This document shows, one piece after another, positions 60,479-64,000 of a stretch of 64,000 bases of DNA. The stretch comes from Pseudomonas aegrilactucae (lineage in GTDB: Bacteria > Pseudomonadota > Gammaproteobacteria > Pseudomonadales > Pseudomonadaceae): the NCBI RefSeq assembly GCF_019168305.1, contig NZ_JAHTBI010000032.1:1-64000 (forward strand). Reading direction: 5' to 3'. Both the position numbers and the translations under genes were made by a program. Below the pieces are notes generated by a model. It searched no databases, had not been told where the DNA came from, and was given only the letters and a program-made list of their open reading frames with translations. How positions within the stretch are numbered: position 1 is the first letter of the stretch; each line of letters starts with the position of its first letter.

Positions 60479-60832
60479 ATGCAACTGACCACCGCCCTGC
60501 TCTTCGCCACCCCCTGCGATGATGAAGAAGACAACATGGCCACCCTGTGCTGCCACAGCGACAAGGGCCAGATGTTCCTCATGACCCGCTACCCCGACGA
60601 AGACACGGTGGACATCACCCTGGACGACGAACCAGGCACGCTCGACGGCCTCAAGGTCACCCTCAGCGCCAAGCGCCTGCTGATCGAAGTGGCGCCGGGC
60701 GATGCCGACGTGCTCAACGACGACGACCACCTCGAGATCATCCTCAGCACCGACGGCACCGACCTGGCCGAAGTCGAGCAAACCCTGCAGAACATCCTCA
60801 AGGGCACCGGTACCTACGTCAGCGAGCTTTGA
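60479..60832 (+). CDS. Acidic unknown protein, 117 aa
   Basis: This small, strongly acidic protein contains CDDEEDNMATLCCHSDKGQ, DITLDDEPGTLDGL and DVLNDDDHLEIILSTDGTDL. It may fold as a beta-rich domain. I do not recognise it. An ATG at 60536 (MATLCCHSD) is a plausible alternative start, giving 98 residues. It is divergent from gdhB and 18 bp upstream of the amidohydrolase, suggesting an operon with that gene. Confidence 0.72.
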   Translation: MQLTTALLFATPCDDEEDNMATLCCHSDKGQMFLMTRYPDEDTVDITLDDEPGTLDGLKVTLSAKRLLIEVAPGDADVLNDDDHLEIILSTDGTDLAEVEQTLQNILKGTGTYVSEL

Positions 60833-60850
60833 CCCCGTCAAGGAGCCCCC

Positions 60851-61600
60851 ATGCCCCAACCGATATTCGACGCCCACTGCCACATCATCGACCCGCGCTT
60901 CCCCCTGGTGGCCAACGACGGCTACCTGCCAGATGCCTTCAGTGCCGACGACTACGTGGCGGCCGTCAAGCCGCTGGGCATCTGTAGCGGCGCAGTGGTA
61001 TCGGGCTCGTTCCAGGCCTTCGACCAGGGTTACCTGCTGGCAGCCCTGAAACAGCTGGGGCCCGACTACGTCGGTGTGACCCAGGTGCCGGCCAGCATCG
61101 GCGATGCCGAACTGCTCGAGCTGAATGCCGCCGGCGTGCGCGCCGTACGCTTCAACCTCAAGCGCGGCGGCTCGGAGCACGCCGACCAGCTCGAACGCAT
61201 GGCGAAGCGCGTTTTCGAACTGGCCGGCTGGCACGTCGAGCTGTACGTCGACTCGCGTGAACTGGGCGAGCTGGCCACACTGCTGCGCCGCCTGCCTGCG
61301 GCCAGCATCGACCACCTGGGGCTGAGCCGTGCCGGCTTGCCGGCCCTGCTGCGCCTGGCCGAAGCGGGCGTGCGCATCAAGGCCTGCGGCTTCGGCCGGG
61401 TCGACTTCGACGTGGTGCCCGCCCTGCGCGACATCGATGCGGCCAACCCGCACGCCCTGATGTTCGGCAGCGACCTGCCCTCCACCCGCGCACCACGCCC
61501 GTTCGCCGCCACCGATATCGACCTGATCGGCGAAGCCCTCGACAGCGACGGGCTGCACCGTGCCCTGTGGCGCAACGCGCATGCGTTCTATCGGCTGTGA
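60851..61600 (+). CDS. Amidohydrolase-family metal-dependent hydrolase (PF04909 type)
   Basis: The 249-aa TIM-barrel enzyme has the HxH metal motif in DAHCHIIDPRFP. It also has the barrel stretches VGVTQVPASIGDAELLEL and VRAVRFNLKRGG, and an Asp in LMFGSDLPSTRAPRPF. The family includes 2-pyrone-4,6-dicarboxylate lactonase and related carboxylate-lactone hydrolases, but no substrate can be assigned here. GGAG lies upstream of the ATG. It is followed by the GntR regulator 74 bp later, which has its own promoter. Confidence 0.85.
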   Translation: MPQPIFDAHCHIIDPRFPLVANDGYLPDAFSADDYVAAVKPLGICSGAVVSGSFQAFDQGYLLAALKQLGPDYVGVTQVPASIGDAELLELNAAGVRAVRFNLKRGGSEHADQLERMAKRVFELAGWHVELYVDSRELGELATLLRRLPAASIDHLGLSRAGLPALLRLAEAGVRIKACGFGRVDFDVVPALRDIDAANPHALMFGSDLPSTRAPRPFAATDIDLIGEALDSDGLHRALWRNAHAFYRL

Positions 61601-61614
61601 GGCCTCGCGCATTC

Positions 61615-61650
61615 TTGACAAGGTGCGCCTACGTGGGCATTGTCTGACAA
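61615..61650 (+). promoter_or_regulatory. Promoter with GntR/FCD operator, regulator gene
   Basis: TTGACA (61615-61620) is a perfect -35, and CATTGT (61638-61643), 17 bp on, is the -10. Overlapping it is TTGTCTGACAA (61640-61650), a perfect 11-bp palindrome that fits the FadR-type operator TNGTNNNACNA. Autorepression is expected. Confidence 0.65.
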
Positions 61651-61674
61651 CCTGACTTGCGAGCCTTACCTTTC

Positions 61675-62385
61675 ATGCTTGAGCTTCAGCGCCCCGACAC
61701 CCTGGTGGAACGCGTGGTTGGCGCCATCCGCACCGAGATCGACTCGGGGCGCCTGGCCGCCGAAGCACGCCTGCCCACCGAGCAGCAACTGGCCGAGCAG
61801 CTGAATGTCAGTCGCTCGGTGGTGCGCGAAGCCATTTCCCAGCTCAAGGCCGACGGCGTGTTGATCGCCCGGCGCGGGCTGGGCTCGTACATTTCGCAGA
61901 ACCCGACCGGCACGGTGTTCCGCTTCCCCTGCACAAACGGGCGCAGCGCCGACCTGGTGCAGATGTTCGAAGTGCGCCTGTGGATCGAAACCCAGGCCGC
62001 CGCCATCGCCGCCCAGCGCCGTGATGAGGCAGACCTGGCGCGCATGGCCAAGGCCCTGCAGGAAATGATCGACAAGCGCAGCGACTTCGCCGTGGCGGCG
62101 GCGGCCGATGTGGCGTTCCACCGCGCGATTGCCGAGGCCAGCAAGAACGACTATTTCGTCGCGTTCCATGATTTTCTGCGCGGCCAACTGGCTGCCGCAC
62201 GCAAGACCGCCTGGGAGAACTCGGCGGCGCACTCGGTGGGCGGCTCGGCGGATGCCAACCGCGAGCACCAGGCGTTGTACCAGGCCATCGCCGACGGCGA
62301 CCGGCATGCCGCCGCTGCCTGCGCCGAAGCGCACCTGCGGGCCTCGGCACGGCGCCTGACACTCGACCTGCCCGCCATGGCATAA
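61675..62385 (+). CDS. GntR-family regulator, FadR subfamily (FCD domain)
   Basis: The 236-aa repressor has an N-terminal winged helix (LVERVVGAIRTEIDSGRLAA; RLPTEQQLAEQLNVSRSVV) and a C-terminal all-helical FCD effector domain. Its likely metal/ligand residues are in DVAFHRAIAEAS and AEAHLRASA. It probably controls the downstream lhgO gene and itself, since both promoters carry the same operator. Effector is likely a 2-hydroxyacid or its derivative. ATG 61675 follows a weak GAG site. It is ended by a terminator at 62403. Confidence 0.9.
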   Translation: MLELQRPDTLVERVVGAIRTEIDSGRLAAEARLPTEQQLAEQLNVSRSVVREAISQLKADGVLIARRGLGSYISQNPTGTVFRFPCTNGRSADLVQMFEVRLWIETQAAAIAAQRRDEADLARMAKALQEMIDKRSDFAVAAAADVAFHRAIAEASKNDYFVAFHDFLRGQLAAARKTAWENSAAHSVGGSADANREHQALYQAIADGDRHAAAACAEAHLRASARRLTLDLPAMA

Positions 62386-62402
62386 CCCGGGAACACCGCT
62401 TC

Positions 62403-62434
62403 AAGGGGCGCGGCCTGCCAGCGCCCTTTTCTTT
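62403..62434 (+). terminator. Terminator after GntR regulator gene
   Basis: GGGCGC / GCGCCC (extended by AA and TTT pairs) with a 9-nt loop is followed by TTTTCTTT, 18 bp after the regulator stop. It separates the regulator transcript from lhgO. Confidence 0.85.
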
Positions 62435-62461
62435 GCACTACTTAGTCTGACAACCTGATAA
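62433..62461 (+). promoter_or_regulatory. Candidate lhgO promoter with GntR/FCD operator
   Basis: TAGTCTGACAA (62443-62453) fits TNGTNNNACNA and shares GTCTGACAACCTGA with the regulator's own promoter. A -35-like TTGCAC (62433-62438) and a weak -10 TGATAA (62456-62461) are 17 bp apart, placing the operator in the spacer, where a repressor would block polymerase. Confidence 0.6.
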
Positions 62462-62490
62462 CCAGATAAGAATACCAAGGTGACCCCTGC

Positions 62491-63684
62491 ATGATTTACG
62501 ACTACTGCATCATCGGCGGCGGCATCGTCGGCCTCGCCACCGCCATGGCATTGCTCGAACGCCAGCCCGGCGCCTCGCTGGTCATCCTGGAAAAGGAAAC
62601 CACCCTGGCCCGGCACCAGACCGGGCACAACAGCGGGGTCATCCACGCCGGCATCTACTACGCACCGGGCAGCCTGAAGGCCGACCTGTGCAAGCGTGGC
62701 GCCCAGGCCACCAAGGATTTCTGTGACACCCACGCCATCAAGTACGACGTGTGCGGCAAGCTGCTGGTGGCCTCCACCCCGCTCGAGGTGCAGCGCATGC
62801 AGGCGCTGTACGAGCGCTCGCAACAGAACGGCCTGACGGTCGAACGCCTGGATGCGGCCGAACTGCAACGCCGCGAGCCGAACATCGTCGGTCTGGGCGG
62901 GCTGTTCGTGGCGTCCACCGGTATCGTCGACTACACCCAGGTCTGCCAGGCCATGGCCAGGGTCATCCAGGCCGCCGGCGGCGAAATCTGCCTGGACACC
63001 CGCGTCACCGCGATCTTCGAAAGTGGCGACAACGTCACCGTCAGCAGCGACGACCGTGTCTGGCGGGCCAAGCAGCTGGTGGCCTGCGCCGGCCTGCAAT
63101 CGGACCGCCTGGCAGCACTGGCCGGGGTCAGGATCGACCACCAGATCATCCCGTTCCGCGGTGAATACTTCCGCCTGCCGGCCGCCAAGAACCAGATCGT
63201 CAACCACCTGATCTACCCCATCCCCGACCCGGAGCTGCCGTTCCTGGGGGTGCACCTCACCCGCATGATCGATGGCAGCGTCACCGTCGGGCCAAATGCG
63301 GTACTGGGCCTGGGCCGCGAGAACTACAGCAAGTTCTCGATCAACTGGCGCGATGTGGCGCAGTACGCCCGCTTCCCCGGCTTCTGGAAAACCCTCTGGA
63401 ACAACCTCGGCTCGGGCACCACCGAGATGAAGAACTCGCTGTTCAAACGCGGCTACCTGGAACAGTGCCGCAAGTACTGCCCTTCGCTGGAGGTCAGCGA
63501 TCTGCTGCCCTGTGAGGCCGGTATCCGCGCCCAGGCCGTCATGCGCGACGGCACCCTGGTGCACGATTTCCTGTTCGCCGAGACGCCGCGCATGGTCCAC
63601 GTGTGCAACGCGCCGTCACCTGCGGCCACCTCGGCCATCCCGATCGGCCAGATGATCGCCGAACGCATCTTCAAACCACGCTGA
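62491..63684 (+). CDS. lhgO: L-2-hydroxyglutarate dehydrogenase/oxidase (LhgO)
   Basis: This 397-aa FAD enzyme should oxidise L-2-hydroxyglutarate to 2-oxoglutarate and pass electrons to quinone. It has the N-terminal dinucleotide motif IIGGGIVGLATAMAL, then EKETTLARHQTGHNSGVIHA and IYPIPDPELPFLGVHLTRM, and ends NAPSPAATSAIPIG, all family hallmarks of E. coli LhgO. The usual csiD partner is missing here; the neighbours are a GntR regulator, an amidohydrolase and an MHS transporter. ATG 62491 follows AAGGTG. Confidence 0.93.
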   Translation: MIYDYCIIGGGIVGLATAMALLERQPGASLVILEKETTLARHQTGHNSGVIHAGIYYAPGSLKADLCKRGAQATKDFCDTHAIKYDVCGKLLVASTPLEVQRMQALYERSQQNGLTVERLDAAELQRREPNIVGLGGLFVASTGIVDYTQVCQAMARVIQAAGGEICLDTRVTAIFESGDNVTVSSDDRVWRAKQLVACAGLQSDRLAALAGVRIDHQIIPFRGEYFRLPAAKNQIVNHLIYPIPDPELPFLGVHLTRMIDGSVTVGPNAVLGLGRENYSKFSINWRDVAQYARFPGFWKTLWNNLGSGTTEMKNSLFKRGYLEQCRKYCPSLEVSDLLPCEAGIRAQAVMRDGTLVHDFLFAETPRMVHVCNAPSPAATSAIPIGQMIAERIFKPR

Positions 63685-63698
63685 TCCGCACTGCTGCA

Positions 63699-63715
63699 CG
63701 GGCGCCGGTCGCCCG
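63699..63715 (+). terminator. Small hairpin between lhgO and transporter
   Basis: CGGGCG / CGCCCG with a 5-nt loop follows the lhgO stop by 14 bp. No T-run follows. It may partially limit transporter expression or only protect the lhgO message end. Confidence 0.4.
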
Positions 63716-63753
63716 CTTGAAAATAACTACAAAGACCAACAAGGAACCTCTCG

Positions 63754-64000
63754 ATGTCGGTACATGAAGCGGTCAACCCCGCAACCGAAACCCCGCAACA
63801 GAACAAGAAGCGCCTGCGCAAGGTCGCGGCAGCGACCATCTTCGGCTCGATGCTGGAGTGGTATGACTTCTATCTGTACGCCACCATGGCGGCCATCGTG
63901 TTCTCGAAGATCTTTTTCGATGCCAGCAACCCGCAGGTCGCCTCGCTGCTGGCCTTTTCCACCTTCGCCATCGGCTTTGTCGCCCGCCCGTTCGGCGGCG
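63754..64000 (+). CDS. MHS-family MFS transporter (partial, runs off the end)
   Basis: Only the first 82 codons are present. The N-terminus KKRLRKVAAATIFGSMLEWYDFYLYATMAAIVF and the following RPFGG match metabolite:H+ symporters of the ShiA/ProP/YdfJ-like group in the major facilitator superfamily. AAGGA lies upstream of the ATG. It follows lhgO and probably imports the acid that lhgO oxidises, or a related carboxylate. The C-terminal five-sixths lie outside the window. Confidence 0.88.
   Translation, partial: MSVHEAVNPATETPQQNKKRLRKVAAATIFGSMLEWYDFYLYATMAAIVFSKIFFDASNPQVASLLAFSTFAIGFVARPFGG

Noticed and set aside
63720-63752. A-rich Hfq/Crc target before the transporter start codon
   Set aside because: The stretch is A-rich, but no clean AANAANAA motif overlaps the ribosome-binding site, so I do not call it.

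Overview
The window is about 64 kb of GC-rich, densely packed gammaproteobacterial chromosome. Gene content and order point to Pseudomonas, most likely the P. putida group. The cmaX-crfX-cmpX-sigX-oprF block, nasS-nasT-nasA with a kinase/phosphatase gene and cobA, the RocA2/RocS2-type two-component pair beside dgt, yggL, dacB and rlmL, the 180-kDa NAD-glutamate dehydrogenase and two REP doublets all fit that genus. The species call comes from remembered synteny, not from a search. I saw no tRNA, rRNA, CRISPR array, prophage or insertion sequence.

Layout. 1-18 kb: a malate:quinone oxidoreductase with a lipoprotein-type N-terminus, a chemoreceptor, an MsbA-like ABC exporter, a small protein behind a PhoB-like box, pdxB, a MATE exporter, tusA, rlmM, acnA, a CPBP protease, an Aer-type receptor, an RluA-family synthase, an SOS-boxed unknown gene, an orphan M15 peptidase and a glutaredoxin-like protein. 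18-25 kb: a CPA2 cation/proton antiporter, an ammonium channel, a three-gene envelope cluster (DUF883, holin-like, YqjK-like), an EAL protein and a dGTPase. 25-38 kb: a BvgAS-like phosphorelay, YggL, DacB, a CHASE-PAS-GGDEF cyclase, RlmKL, ribosome modulation factor and PyrD. 38-44.4 kb: nitrate sensing and uptake (nasS, nasT, nasA), a PP2C-kinase fusion and cobA, with no nitrate or nitrite reductase genes. 44.4-54.6 kb: oprF, sigX, cmpX, crfX, cmaX, rraA, an alpha/beta hydrolase, the divergent ppsA/ppsR pair and a YdjM-like membrane protein. 54.6-64 kb: a DUF350 protein, gdhB, an acidic unknown, an amidohydrolase, a GntR/FCD regulator, an L-2-hydroxyglutarate dehydrogenase/oxidase and the start of an MHS-family transporter.

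The strongest new readings are in the non-coding DNA. Upstream of nasA there is a sigma-54 -24/-12 element, then two stem-loops with A1/G4 hexaloops, then an intrinsic terminator that shares bases with the second loop. This is a complete candidate NasT (ANTAR) antitermination leader. A perfect CTG-N10-CAG LexA box precedes a 103-aa unknown gene. CTGTCAC-type heptamers at 11-bp spacing precede a 56-aa unknown gene. The TNGTNNNACNA operator typical of FadR-type GntR regulators occurs in both promoters of the gntR/lhgO unit. None of these has been tested by search or experiment.
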